From assembly GCA_903864275.1 (NCBI GenBank), contig CAIPFE010000046.1, forward strand, positions 124,001-188,000: a DNA stretch of 64,000 nt. Direction: 5' to 3'. The number at the start of each line of letters is the position of its first letter. Position 1 is the first letter of the stretch. Positions 49,206 to 58,602 of the stretch are shown here, piece by piece. The stretch comes from an uncultured Mucilaginibacter sp. (GTDB lineage: Bacteria > Bacteroidota > Bacteroidia > Sphingobacteriales > Sphingobacteriaceae). The notes under the pieces are model-generated. The model was not told where the DNA came from and ran no database searches. It saw only the letters and a list, made by a program, of their open reading frames with translations. The position numbers and the translations under genes are program-made.

Positions 49206-49395
49206 CCTTTAATATTATTTACAAAAGTATAAATAAACCGGTCATCATTTTAAATACTAAGCATTTTACTAGACATTTTAACAAAATTTAACAAAATATG
49301 ATTCAGTAAGTTATAAATTTAATTTGATAACACAATTATTAATATTTTAAGTTGATAATTGTACTTTTAAATATTTCCATTACTAAGAATATAAA

Positions 49396-51345
49396 GTGAC
49401 AGCTCATACCCATAAAGATCTGCAAAAATTAACGGCCTCGGGGCTGCTCATCAGTTTAGGAATAATTTACGGCGATATCGGCACATCGCCATTGTACGTG
49501 TTTAAAGCTATTGTCGGCACTCAGCAAATTACGGAAACCCTGATTTTAGGAGGCGTTTCATGCATTTTTTGGACACTTACCCTTCAAACCACACTAAAGT
49601 ATGTAGTTATTACATTACGCGCCGACAATAAGGGTGAGGGAGGCATATTCTCGTTGTTTTCATTGGTTCGGCGCCGGGCAGCATGGTTAATTATACCTGC
49701 GGTTGTGGGCGGCTGCGCGTTATTAGCCGATGGCATCATTACACCGCCAATAACTGTTTCCGCAGCTATCGAGGGGCTAAAGTCGTATTATCCACACTTG
49801 CATACAGTACCAATTGTTATAGCGGTAATAATATTTCTTTTTATTATCCAACAATTCGGAACATCGTTGGTTGGCAGGGCGTTCGGCCCTATGATGTTTA
49901 TATGGTTTACCATGATGGGCGTGCTTGGTTTTACCTTTATTGTGCAAATGCCTTTGATCATAAAAGCATTAAACCCGTATTACGCTTATGTACTGCTAAG
50001 CACCAATCCTAATGCGCTTATCATATTGGGGGCTGTATTTTTGTGCACTACAGGCGCTGAAGCGCTGTATTCAGATCTTGGCCATTGCGGGCGAAAGAAT
50101 ATCCAGATCAGCTGGATATATGTAAAAAGCTGCCTCGTGATAAACTATTTGGGGCAGGCCGTTTGGCTACTGCAGCATAGCGGCAAAAGTCTGGATTTGA
50201 ATTTACATAACCCGTTTTATGCAATTATGCCAGGATGGTTCCTGCTGTACGGTATAGGTATTGCCACTGTTGCGGCAATTATTGCCAGCCAGGCACTTAT
50301 ATCGGGATCGTTTACGCTGATCTCTGAAGCTGTAAAACTAAACTTATGGCCAAAGGTTAGGATAAATTATCCTACCATACAAAAGGGGCAGTTGTATGTG
50401 CCAAGTGTTAACTGGCTGCTCTGTGCTGGCTGCGTTGGCGTTGTTTTACTGTTCAGGTATTCTGATAATATGGAAGCCGCATACGGATTAAGTATTACGG
50501 TAGCCATGCTTATGACTACTATATTGGTATCGAATTTTTTGAGGCGAAAGAAAATCCCTACATATATTATAACTGTATTTTTAATAGTTTACCTGTTTAT
50601 CGAAGGCTCCTTCCTGGCAGGTAACCTGATCAAGTTTATTCATGGCGGCTGGTTTACATTATCAATAGGGTTTATCTTGTTCACTATAATGTGGACATGG
50701 CGTACTGCCCGGAAAATAAGGAACCGCTATGTTAAATTTATTGAGATTGCCGATTATTTCGATATAATTAAAGAATTAAGTGAAGATGAAACGGTCCCTA
50801 AATACGCATCTCAACTTGTTTATTTAACCAGTGCAAATTTCAGTTCGGAAATAGAATCAAAGATCATCTATTCTATCCTGCAGAAACAACCCAAACGTGC
50901 TGATGTTTATTGGCTGGTGCATGTAGATGTATTGGATGAGCCATACAGGAAGGAGTACGAGGTTGAATTTTTAGTGCCAAATAAGTTGATCAGGATAGAG
51001 TTCAAACTCGGTTTCCGGATTGAGCAGCAAATAAACCTCTTATTTAGAACGGTGGTTGAAAACATGGTGAAAAATGGGGAAGTAGATATTACAAGCACTT
51101 ATAAATCACTGAACCACCATAAAATTGTCGGTGATTTCAGGTTTGTCGTGATCGAAAAAATGCTCTCGCGTTCCCATAACCTTTCATTTTATGAAAGTTT
51201 TATAATGGGCTTCTATGCACTCCTGAAAAAATTGAGCTTATCCGAAGAGCGCGGTTTCGGTCTTGACCTGAGCTTTGTAACCATTGAGAAAGTGCCATTA
51301 ATGTTAACTACACCCGAAGCGGTTAAGATCGACCGTATCCGTTAA
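49396..51345 (+). CDS. kup: Kup/HAK/KT potassium transporter
   Basis: 649 residues, 12 transmembrane helices and a cytosolic C-terminal domain. The N-terminal signature is LISLGIIYGDIGTSPLYVFKAI, then ADNKGEGGIFSLFSLVRRR and GCALLADGIITPPITVSAAIEG. Potassium/proton symport. The GTG at 49396 is chosen because it places the first helix correctly and no nearer ATG exists. The C-terminal part (about 455-649) is typical of bacterial Kup. Alone, with no known regulator nearby. Confidence 0.95.
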   Translation: MTAHTHKDLQKLTASGLLISLGIIYGDIGTSPLYVFKAIVGTQQITETLILGGVSCIFWTLTLQTTLKYVVITLRADNKGEGGIFSLFSLVRRRAAWLIIPAVVGGCALLADGIITPPITVSAAIEGLKSYYPHLHTVPIVIAVIIFLFIIQQFGTSLVGRAFGPMMFIWFTMMGVLGFTFIVQMPLIIKALNPYYAYVLLSTNPNALIILGAVFLCTTGAEALYSDLGHCGRKNIQISWIYVKSCLVINYLGQAVWLLQHSGKSLDLNLHNPFYAIMPGWFLLYGIGIATVAAIIASQALISGSFTLISEAVKLNLWPKVRINYPTIQKGQLYVPSVNWLLCAGCVGVVLLFRYSDNMEAAYGLSITVAMLMTTILVSNFLRRKKIPTYIITVFLIVYLFIEGSFLAGNLIKFIHGGWFTLSIGFILFTIMWTWRTARKIRNRYVKFIEIADYFDIIKELSEDETVPKYASQLVYLTSANFSSEIESKIIYSILQKQPKRADVYWLVHVDVLDEPYRKEYEVEFLVPNKLIRIEFKLGFRIEQQINLLFRTVVENMVKNGEVDITSTYKSLNHHKIVGDFRFVVIEKMLSRSHNLSFYESFIMGFYALLKKLSLSEERGFGLDLSFVTIEKVPLMLTTPEAVKIDRIR

Positions 51346-51444
51346 TAGCCTTTGGATAATACTAATTCAGTTTTACTTCAGATTGTTGAGTTACTTTTAT
51401 TTGCTCAACTTTCATGAAGTAAAAACAACTTTTATATTAAATTG

Positions 51445-52311
51445 ATGTTAAATGTTCGACCATCATTCAAAACCAAACCAACAGGATTATTGTTATACAC
51501 AAAACATCAGCACTTGAAAAAAGTAATAATTACCATATTTTGTTTTATTTCCATTGGGGCCAATGCCCAGATTACAAAAGATACGACAAAAAAGAACCTG
51601 GGCGATACCTTAAAAAAGGATCTTTTAACCGCCCCGGACACTGTTAAAAAATTGCATAGTAGTCCATGGTCGATCATCGTTCCGGGCGCCGCGATAGCGT
51701 ATGGTGTGTCTTCATTTGTAATACACCCGGTACGCCAGTTTGATTATTACATTCATGACAGGATAGAACGAAGCAATCCTAATTTTAACACAAAAGCCGA
51801 AAGTTATTTCCTCATCACCCCGGTTGTAATGGTTTATGGTTTGAACCTGATCGGTGTCCAGGGTAAAAACACATTTATAGACCGTACAGCTTTGCTCGGT
51901 TTATCGGGCGGTTTTTTGGGTGCCACTGAATTTATTACAAAACATACAACCCATCGCCTGCGGCCTAATAAAACCGATTATTTGTCTTTTCCATCGGGCC
52001 ATACCGGCCTTGCATTTATGGGGGCCGAATTTTTAGCGCAGGAATATTCTTCAAAATCGCCGGTTTATACTATCATAGGATATACTGCCGCCGTTACTAC
52101 AGGGATATTCAGGATGTATAACAGGGACCATTGGTTTAGTGATGTGGTTGCCGGGGCTGGTTTCGGTGTGCTTTCAACAAAAGCTGCCTATCTTGTGTAC
52201 CCATATCTACGTAACTTGCTAACCCATAAAGATAAAAATGGCAAAAGCACTATGATAATGCCAACCTACCAGGACGGCACCCCGGGATTGGCGTTTGCTA
52301 TGCAGCTGTGA
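51445..52311 (+). CDS. Exported PAP2-family phosphatase
   Basis: About 288 residues from ATG 51445. A TTG at 51514 gives a textbook signal peptide (KKVIITIFCFISIGANAQ) and is a credible alternative start. The acid-phosphatase/PAP2 motifs are in order: KHTTHRLRPNKTDY, YLSFPSGHTGLAFMGAEF and FRMYNRDHWFSDVVAGAGFG. PAP2 enzymes remove phosphates from lipids or undecaprenyl pyrophosphate. With a signal and several hydrophobic segments it acts in the periplasm or membrane. No operon partner. Confidence 0.88.
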   Translation: MLNVRPSFKTKPTGLLLYTKHQHLKKVIITIFCFISIGANAQITKDTTKKNLGDTLKKDLLTAPDTVKKLHSSPWSIIVPGAAIAYGVSSFVIHPVRQFDYYIHDRIERSNPNFNTKAESYFLITPVVMVYGLNLIGVQGKNTFIDRTALLGLSGGFLGATEFITKHTTHRLRPNKTDYLSFPSGHTGLAFMGAEFLAQEYSSKSPVYTIIGYTAAVTTGIFRMYNRDHWFSDVVAGAGFGVLSTKAAYLVYPYLRNLLTHKDKNGKSTMIMPTYQDGTPGLAFAMQL

Positions 52312-52313
52312 TT

Positions 52314-52420
52314 TGGTTGAAGATTTGGTTGAAAAGGTTATAAGGGTTGTAAAAGTTGTAAATGTTAAAAGGTAATGAATTAAAACTTTTACAACCTCTA
52401 CAACTCGTTACAACTTCCCC
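52314..52420. repeat. GTTGTAAAAGTTG-word inverted repeat
   Basis: GGTTGTAAAAGT (52345-52356) and its exact complement ACTTTTACAACC (52385-52396) form a 12-base stem. Partial words (TTTGGTTGAAGATTTGGTTG, CTACAACTCGTTACAACTT) lie to both sides, between convergent genes. It may terminate both. Confidence 0.65.
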
Positions 52421-52423
52421 AAC

Positions 52424-52678
52424 TTATTTGTACCTTATCTTATAAACTAAAATAATACTCGCAAATATAAATGTTATGGCATTTGCTACAGCCACCGGTA
52501 AACTGCCGCTCATGATCCCATAAATAAGCCATAAAAGCGTCCCGGCTGTAAACAGGCTATACATTGCTAAAGAGATGCCGGAAGTATCCTTTGTTTGGAT
52601 GGTTTTAATAGCCTGCGGCAAAAATGAAACTGTGGTGCCAAAGGCGGCCAGGTAACCAATTATGCTGCTGATGTTCAT
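52424..52678 (-). CDS. SemiSWEET sugar transporter (PQ-loop)
   Basis: 84 residues from ATG 52678 (MNISSIIGYLAAFGTTVSF); the longer frame to 52708 adds unlikely codons. Three transmembrane helices, with the PQ motif in TVSFLPQAIKTIQTKDTSGISL and AVANAITFIFASIIL in helix 3. SemiSWEETs work as dimers and pass small sugars. Single gene. Confidence 0.92.
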   Translation of the reverse strand: MNISSIIGYLAAFGTTVSFLPQAIKTIQTKDTSGISLAMYSLFTAGTLLWLIYGIMSGSLPVAVANAITFIFASIILVYKIRYK

Positions 52679-52743
52679 GATTTTTTTGTCTGAGCCAATT
52701 TTAAGCACTAAGATATCTCTAACCCGTGAATCCCAAAAATCAT

Positions 52744-54450
52744 TTAATCGTGCATCTTTTCTTTTCCAAGTACACTGTGCTTATAACTATACGTAAAGTA
52801 GATCACCAGACCAATTACAAGCCAGATTAAAAAGCGCAGCCAGTTGGTATACCCAAGTTGAGTCATCAGGTAAAAACAGCTTAACAAACCTAAAACCGGT
52901 ATTAATGATAAATTTTTAATGAATGCTAAAACTGTCAATACAGCCGACAAAATAATAAAGAGATAAAATGGAAATTCGTCTTTGTTTTCAGTCCCACTCA
53001 ATAGCTCTCGCAGACCATTCCTGAAAAGGTAAGCAAATAGTATAAATAATGCGGGCACGATCCATTTGGAGTTGATGTATGGTAAATGAAATCGTCCGTT
53101 TTTGGCTGCCTCGCGCGGCAATAGCAGCACGCCGCCGCATACCAAAACGAATGCGAATAAGGTGCCGATACTGGTTAAATCAGTAACTACTGTAAGATTA
53201 AGAAAGAGGGCCGGAACACCAACCACAAAACCAGTTACTATTGTTGCAAATGATGGGGTATGAAATTTTGGATGTATGCGAGAAAATATTTTCGGCAATA
53301 AGCCATCACGGCTCATACTCATCCAGATACGTGGCTGCCCAAGCTGGAATATAAGCAGCACACTTGCAGTGGCTATAACGGCGCTAAAAGAAATTATGCC
53401 GCTTATTGCAGTGAGGTGCACCTGGTTAAATACGTAAGCCAAAGGGTCGCCAACGGCAAGTTTTTTATAACTTACCATGCCTGTAAGCACCAGGGCGATT
53501 AAAATGTAAAGCACCGTACAGATAATAAGCGAATAGATCATCCCCTTGGGCAGATCGCGCTGCGGTTCGCGGCATTCCTCGGCCGTGGTTGATATAGCGT
53601 CGAAACCGATGTAGGCGAAAAATACGCCGGATACACCTTTCATCACCCCACTAAAGCCGTTTGGCATAAAGGGGTGCCAGTTAGCCGGTGTAACATAAAA
53701 AAAGCCAATAGCAATAACTGCTATTACAATGGTTATTTTCAATATCACCATGGCATTGGTGGCCTTTTTTGTTTCGCGGATGCCCACATAAACCAGGTAG
53801 GTAATGCCAATTACAATAGCCAGGGCAGGAATGTTGGCTATCAGCTTAAACCCACCAAAACCCGGGGCACTATTCCATGCTATAGCGCCTTGTTTAAGCG
53901 TATCAGTTATATCAGCCAGGTGATGGCTTGCTGTTAGTTGCTGCACCTGGTCGTTTGCCGTAAATGCCGAATAATAATCCATTGTAAGGTATGCGGGCAC
54001 GTGTATCTTGAAACCTTCGAGCAGGTTAACAAAATAGGTGCTCCATGATACAGCCACAGCAATATTGCCAATGGCGTATTCCATGAGCAGGTCCCAGCCG
54101 ATTATCCAGGCAATCAATTCGCCAAATGAGGCGTAAGCGTAAGTGTATGCGCTCCCGGCAACGGGTATCCTGGAAGCAAATTCGGCATAACATAAGGCCG
54201 AAAAACCGCAGGTAACCGCAGTTATTACAAACAATATGGTAACCCCGGGGCCGCCGTGAAATGAGGCTAAACCGATTGTAGAAAATATCCCGGCCCCCAC
54301 TATAGCCGCTATACCCATCAGGGTAAGGTCTTTTACATTTAATTCCTTTTTCAGATGCCCGGCGCCTGAATGTTCAGCATCGCTGTGACCGCTTTTAACA
54401 TCGGACAATATTTTATCAATAGATTTTTTTCGGAATATACTGTTCGACAT
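52744..54450 (-). CDS. APC-family amino acid permease (cationic-amino-acid-type)
   Basis: 568 residues, 12-14 transmembrane segments. Typical APC stretches: LTLMGIAAIVGAGIFSTIGLASF (helix 1 with GAGIF), FSALCYAEFASRIPVAGSAYTYAYASFGELIAWIIGWDLLMEY, FFAYIGFDAISTTAEECREPQRDLP and MSMSRDGLLPKIFSRIHPKFHTPS. Similar to CAT/YfnA transporters that import or exchange amino acids by proton or sodium coupling. A cytoplasmic N-tail of ~30 residues precedes the core. Lone gene. Confidence 0.93.
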   Translation of the reverse strand: MSNSIFRKKSIDKILSDVKSGHSDAEHSGAGHLKKELNVKDLTLMGIAAIVGAGIFSTIGLASFHGGPGVTILFVITAVTCGFSALCYAEFASRIPVAGSAYTYAYASFGELIAWIIGWDLLMEYAIGNIAVAVSWSTYFVNLLEGFKIHVPAYLTMDYYSAFTANDQVQQLTASHHLADITDTLKQGAIAWNSAPGFGGFKLIANIPALAIVIGITYLVYVGIRETKKATNAMVILKITIVIAVIAIGFFYVTPANWHPFMPNGFSGVMKGVSGVFFAYIGFDAISTTAEECREPQRDLPKGMIYSLIICTVLYILIALVLTGMVSYKKLAVGDPLAYVFNQVHLTAISGIISFSAVIATASVLLIFQLGQPRIWMSMSRDGLLPKIFSRIHPKFHTPSFATIVTGFVVGVPALFLNLTVVTDLTSIGTLFAFVLVCGGVLLLPREAAKNGRFHLPYINSKWIVPALFILFAYLFRNGLRELLSGTENKDEFPFYLFIILSAVLTVLAFIKNLSLIPVLGLLSCFYLMTQLGYTNWLRFLIWLVIGLVIYFTYSYKHSVLGKEKMHD

Positions 54451-54528
54451 TGGGTTTAAATTATTAGGGTACCTATTTCAAACATAACCATTTTTTTTTA
54501 TTCGATAACTATATGCTTATTTTGCACG

Positions 54529-55212
54529 ATGAATATAAGTATAAAAGATGTTTTACAACGCATTAAGCCATTTTTTATCTTTTATCTTATATTATTATGC
54601 TGCTGCCTGGTGATTAAACTGGCATTTACAAAGGATGAAATTTATTTTGCCGTTAACAGCCGGCATGCAGATCTCCTGGACAATATTGAACCCTATATAA
54701 CCGATTTGGGCAATGGCTGGACAATTGTTATCCTTGCCGCGCTGTTAACCCTATACAATTACCGCGTTGCCTTTTTAATGGTTACAACTTTCCTGGTAAC
54801 TTCTTTGGCTGTACAAATAGTAAAATTCTTTTTTGATGCACCCCGCCCCAAATTATATTTTAAGGACCAGTTGAGTAAACTGTATTTTGTAAAAGGGGTA
54901 GATATTTTAAGTCGTGACAGCTTTCCATCCGGGCATACCTTAACGGCATTCGCGACCGGCGTTTTGGTCACTTACCTGGTGAAAAATAAAAACTGGGGCA
55001 TTTTGCTTGTTTTTTATGGTGTGATGGTTGGTTTTTCACGCATGTACCTGAGCGAGCATTTTTTTGAAGATGTTATCGGCGGGTCGGTATTAGGCGTTTT
55101 CCTGGCCATTTTTTGGATAAGCTGGATAGATAGTAAGGCGTTTTTGCATTCACCAGGATGGAACAGGGGGTTGTTGAAGCCGGAGGTCGGAGATCGGAAG
55201 TCGGAGGTCTGA
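54529..55212 (+). CDS. PAP2-family membrane phosphatase
   Basis: 227 residues, five to six transmembrane helices. PAP2 motifs: KFFFDAPRPKLYF, SFPSGHTLTAFATG and SRMYLSEHFFEDVIGG (His and Asp). Probable lipid phosphate or undecaprenyl-pyrophosphate phosphatase. The last ~10 residues (EVGDRKSEV) are encoded by a 22-base hairpin of GGAGGTC words that covers the stop codon, so the conserved protein ends near SPGWNRGLLKP. The core is complete. Confidence 0.9.
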   Translation: MNISIKDVLQRIKPFFIFYLILLCCCLVIKLAFTKDEIYFAVNSRHADLLDNIEPYITDLGNGWTIVILAALLTLYNYRVAFLMVTTFLVTSLAVQIVKFFFDAPRPKLYFKDQLSKLYFVKGVDILSRDSFPSGHTLTAFATGVLVTYLVKNKNWGILLVFYGVMVGFSRMYLSEHFFEDVIGGSVLGVFLAIFWISWIDSKAFLHSPGWNRGLLKPEVGDRKSEV

Positions 55213-55250
55213 TGTCAGTTACATTCTGACTTCAGACCTCCGACTTCGGA
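55183..55250. repeat. GGAGGTCGGA-word hairpin across PAP2 stop codon
   Basis: 55197-55218 and 55226-55247 are 22-base arms with one mismatch around a 7-base loop. The PAP2 TGA (55210-55212) lies in the left arm. Tandem words GGAGGTCGGAGATCGGAAG precede it. Between convergent genes. Confidence 0.7.
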
Positions 55251-55252
55251 CA

Positions 55253-55915
55253 TCAACTAAGCGCCAGTTTCTTTTTTTTTCTTCTTACAATCAGAACGAT
55301 GACCAGTACAATAACCAAGGCGGCGCCGCCGCCAATAGCTATTTTAACGATGGACGACATGCCTTTCGCATTCGATAAATATTGATCTTTCCGGTTAAGC
55401 TCGGGCGAAAGCTTTATGGAGGCGGAAAATGCTTTGAGCTCGTCCTTGATCAGCTCTAACCTGTTCTCCGGAAAAACGTATTCAAAAGTGTAGGTAGCAT
55501 CCTGGGTGTACAACAGTATGAAGCTGCGGTATTGAACATCTCCGCTGCCATCATCAGTTTTTAATGTAAATACTTTCGCCTTTAGAGCGCCAATTGTGGT
55601 ATCGCGGATGTTTTGAGCGCTGCTGCCGGCCGATTCGCCCTGTATGCCTTTGATATAGGTTTTTAAAACCTTGTTAAGGTCTTTTTCCTTTTTTAAGGGT
55701 GAATTGTTTTTTGCATTAGGCTCCCTGATCACCACCATGTAACCATACATGCTGTTGGCTGTAAATATCTGCTCGTTTACCGTATCCTTCCTTTGATAAC
55801 CCGGCGGTAACGAAACAGTTACCAGGCTATCTATTTTAACCGGCACAGACTTCGTTTGGCAAAACCCCGATATTGCCGCCACCAGCAGAATTAAACTAAA
55901 AAATATCTTTTTCAT
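55253..55915 (-). CDS. Hypothetical exported protein with C-terminal membrane anchor
   Basis: 220 residues. Signal peptide (MKKIFFSLILLVAAISGFC), an ectodomain of about 160 residues, then a transmembrane helix (about 187-209) with a basic stop-transfer end (RRKKKKLALS). The ectodomain has VTVSLPPGYQRKDTVNEQIF and YRSFILLYTQDATYTFEYVFPENR, alternating strands. No family name recognised. Sorted to the inner membrane with the domain outside. It is convergent with the PAP2 gene. Confidence 0.75.
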   Translation of the reverse strand: MKKIFFSLILLVAAISGFCQTKSVPVKIDSLVTVSLPPGYQRKDTVNEQIFTANSMYGYMVVIREPNAKNNSPLKKEKDLNKVLKTYIKGIQGESAGSSAQNIRDTTIGALKAKVFTLKTDDGSGDVQYRSFILLYTQDATYTFEYVFPENRLELIKDELKAFSASIKLSPELNRKDQYLSNAKGMSSIVKIAIGGGAALVIVLVIVLIVRRKKKKLALS

Positions 55916-56076
55916 AACCTACTTAACCGATAAAACCGGATTTGGTTTTAGTTATAGATTTTATGAGAGGTATTTAAAGATATTTATATGTGATATAATA
56001 CCGTATAACAACAGGCATAATGTTATAATTTTGGAAGGGGTATGAACATACTACTATCAGAAATAATAAATAAAAA

Positions 56077-56481
56077 ATGATCTTAGATTTAGAAGAAATT
56101 TTTACAGTCGGGGAGGAGACGTTATTTAGGAGTATTTCACCCACATCGTCTTTTGGAGTTCTTTTTGAAGACGATCTTACGACTGGTTATTTTTACGCAA
56201 CAGATAATCAAACAGATTTAGACATCCTTGATGCACTCCATATTTATAATGTCGCTGATGTTATTGACAGGAACAAGCCAGCTAAAATTCAAATTTTTTG
56301 GACGGAGAACGGAGAAATTGTTTCGTTATTGATCAACAATTATTGCCATGCAATTTTTGATTTTAAAAGTAAAGCTGGATATTGTAGAAACGCTTTTCCG
56401 GAAAGCAACCTGGATTGGGTGCAAGTAAAAAATAGGAAATTAACAGATGATCTGATATCGACTTTATTTAAAGAGGAATAA
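56077..56481 (+). CDS. DUF2251-like hypothetical protein
   Basis: 134 residues. The opening VGEETLFRSISPTSSFGVLFEDDLTTGYFYATD is similar to the DUF2251 family (a small antitoxin/immunity-like domain in proteobacteria), an assignment from memory. The remainder, FWTENGEIVSLLINNYCHAIFDFKSKAGYCRNAFPESN, fits the rest of that fold. No membrane segment. The gene is AT-rich like the DUF433 gene next to it; both may be acquired. Confidence 0.7.
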   Translation: MILDLEEIFTVGEETLFRSISPTSSFGVLFEDDLTTGYFYATDNQTDLDILDALHIYNVADVIDRNKPAKIQIFWTENGEIVSLLINNYCHAIFDFKSKAGYCRNAFPESNLDWVQVKNRKLTDDLISTLFKEE

Positions 56482-56557
56482 AATTTATAAAAAAAACGAA
56501 TAGTCTATTAACCCGATATCGGTCTGAGTTTTATACCTTATAGCATTTCACATAACA

Positions 56558-56752
56558 CTACAATTGATTTTCAGCAAGTTCAATAACGCTAAGCGCCTGG
56601 TCATAGGTAACAGATGGAAAATCCTCTAAAAAATCCTCAACATTATTGCCTCCTTTAAGATAATCAAAGAGATTTTTTACAGGAACTCTTGTTCCAGTAA
56701 AAACGGGCTCTCCGCTTTGTATTTCAGCTGATATAGTTATTGGCGAATCCAT
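56558..56752 (-). CDS. DUF433-family antitoxin-like protein
   Basis: 64 residues from ATG 56752 (MDSPITISAEIQSG), because the frame extending to 56785 adds odd residues. DUF433 motif GEPVFTGTRVPVKNLFDYLKGGNNVEDFLEDFPSVTYDQALSVIELA. Usually paired with a DUF5615 PIN-like toxin just downstream; no such gene is seen in the 80 bases before the next coding sequence. It therefore looks orphaned. The adjacent M3 peptidase gene follows on the same strand. Confidence 0.85.
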   Translation of the reverse strand: MDSPITISAEIQSGEPVFTGTRVPVKNLFDYLKGGNNVEDFLEDFPSVTYDQALSVIELAENQL

Positions 56753-56796
56753 AATCAAATTTACGATAATTTTACCGCTTACCAATTAAGTTTTCT

Positions 56797-58497
56797 TTAC
56801 AACTTATCCATCTCCCCCTTCACAAACGCTGCCAGCTCTTTTACATAATGGGCGCTGAAATCAAATTTAATGCCTGCGGTTTCGTAAATTTCTTTAATGG
56901 TTTTTGTATAGCCCAGTTTTAAGGCGTTTAGATAATGCTGCAAACCTTTTTCAGGATTTTCTTTATAGTTTTTCCATACGGCAATCGCGCCAAGCTGGGC
57001 CATGCCGTATTCTATATAGTAAAAAGGCACCTCGAAAATATGCAGTTGTTTTTGCCACAGGTTGGCTTCTGCTTCGGGGTGTTCGCTCCAGTCGACAAAG
57101 CCGGCGCCAAATGGCTCGTATATCTCTATCCATGCTTGCGTGCGGTCAGCATCGGTATGATCCGGGTTGGTGTATATCCAGTGCTGAAACTGGTCGACCA
57201 CCGCTACCCAGGGCAAAGTTTTTAATACATCGAAAAGCTGGTCGCGTTTGGCGCGTTTCAAATCTTCTTCATTATCAAAAAAAACATCCCAGTTGTCCAT
57301 AGAAATTAACTCCATCGACATAGATGCCAGTTCAGCCACTTCCGAAGGGCAATGTTTAAAATCATTTAGTTCAAGGTCGGCCGTAAGGAAAGTATGTACC
57401 GCGTGGCCGCCTTCGTGCACCATGGTCGTCAGGTCACGGAAGGTATTGGCCGAGTTCATAAAAATAAAAGGCGCGCCGGTTTCCGACAGCGGGTAGTTAT
57501 AACCACCTGGCGCCTTGCCTTTACGACTTTCCACATCAAACAGGTTGTTGTCTTTCATGATCTCCAGCCGCTCCCCTAAATAGGAATTAATATTTGTGAA
57601 GCATTGTATAGATTTTTCAATCAGTTCGCTGCCGCTGTTAAAAGGCTTTAAAGCAGGCTTGCCCGATATATCCACATCCATATCCCATGGCTTTAAAACA
57701 TTTAGTTTTAGGGCTGCCTTCCGTTTTTCGGCCTGTTCGCGCAAAATCGGGACTATCTCTTTTTCAATAGCCTCATGGAAAGCATAACAATCCTGCGGGG
57801 TATAATCAAAGCGGCCCAATGCCTGGAACATATAATCCCTGAAGTTTTCAAATTCGGCATTCAGGGCAACTTTATGCCGCAACACACGCAAATGATCAAA
57901 GAGCTGGTCCAACTGGTCTTTGTCCTGCAAGCGACGGGCGGTGATCTTTTCCCAAACTTCCTGTCGCTTGGCACGGTCGGTGTCCTTTAAAAATACGGCG
58001 GCCTGCTCCAATGTAAACTCCTTTTCGCCAATATGAACCGACATAGAACCGGTGATAGACTGGTATTTTTGCTGTTCAACCTGTATCTCAGTTTGTATCG
58101 GGATATTTTCTTCCCTGAACAACTCCAACGATTTTTTTACGCCGCGCAGGTAGATGAAATATTTCTCGCCATTAAGTTTATCCACCCATTTGCTGCCGAC
58201 CAGTTTTTTATTCAACTCGTTGCTATAGGGCGCAATTTTAGGCTCGATCTCTGTAGCAAAGTACTGGAAGTTCTGCAACAATTGTTCGTTGGTAGTATCG
58301 CAGGTCATGCGGATATAGCGCCAGGCAAAATCTTCTTCCAGGGCAGCTTCCAGTTCGCTGCGGTCATGCAGCCAGTGTTCAAGCTCTGTAGCAGAATTTA
58401 TAGGGCGTTCAGCTAATTCTTTATAAAGCGGTTCCAGGTTTTCCCATTTAATATCGAGGGTAGCCGGGATATATGTTCTTGTTTTTTTGTGGATCAT
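56797..58497 (-). CDS. M3-family oligoendopeptidase
   Basis: 566 residues from ATG 58497 (MIHKKTRTYIPATLDIKW); the longer frame to 58548 adds repeat-derived codons. Zinc-binding HEXXH in TTMVHEGGHAVHTFL, and the third ligand Glu in PSEVAELASMSMEL. The domain surrounding it is all helical, as in PepF. Cytosolic cleavage of oligopeptides. It has no signal peptide. Downstream is the orphan DUF433 gene. Confidence 0.93.
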   Translation of the reverse strand: MIHKKTRTYIPATLDIKWENLEPLYKELAERPINSATELEHWLHDRSELEAALEEDFAWRYIRMTCDTTNEQLLQNFQYFATEIEPKIAPYSNELNKKLVGSKWVDKLNGEKYFIYLRGVKKSLELFREENIPIQTEIQVEQQKYQSITGSMSVHIGEKEFTLEQAAVFLKDTDRAKRQEVWEKITARRLQDKDQLDQLFDHLRVLRHKVALNAEFENFRDYMFQALGRFDYTPQDCYAFHEAIEKEIVPILREQAEKRKAALKLNVLKPWDMDVDISGKPALKPFNSGSELIEKSIQCFTNINSYLGERLEIMKDNNLFDVESRKGKAPGGYNYPLSETGAPFIFMNSANTFRDLTTMVHEGGHAVHTFLTADLELNDFKHCPSEVAELASMSMELISMDNWDVFFDNEEDLKRAKRDQLFDVLKTLPWVAVVDQFQHWIYTNPDHTDADRTQAWIEIYEPFGAGFVDWSEHPEAEANLWQKQLHIFEVPFYYIEYGMAQLGAIAVWKNYKENPEKGLQHYLNALKLGYTKTIKEIYETAGIKFDFSAHYVKELAAFVKGEMDKL

Positions 58498-58502
58498 GGT
58501 GT

Positions 58503-58545
58503 GTTGATTTGCAGATTGCAAATGTGCGGATGTGCGGATGAATAT
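58503..58545. repeat. GATTTGCAGATTGCAAATGTGCGGATG words
   Basis: A run of the related words GATTTGCAGATTGC, AAATGTGCGGATGTGCGGATG sits immediately upstream of the M3 peptidase start. Its codons create the false N-terminal extension. Confidence 0.55.
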
Positions 58546-58602
58546 CAAAGCGAATATTAAATAAATCGCTGATAGATGACAAGTAACGAGAATGAACAGA
58601 GC

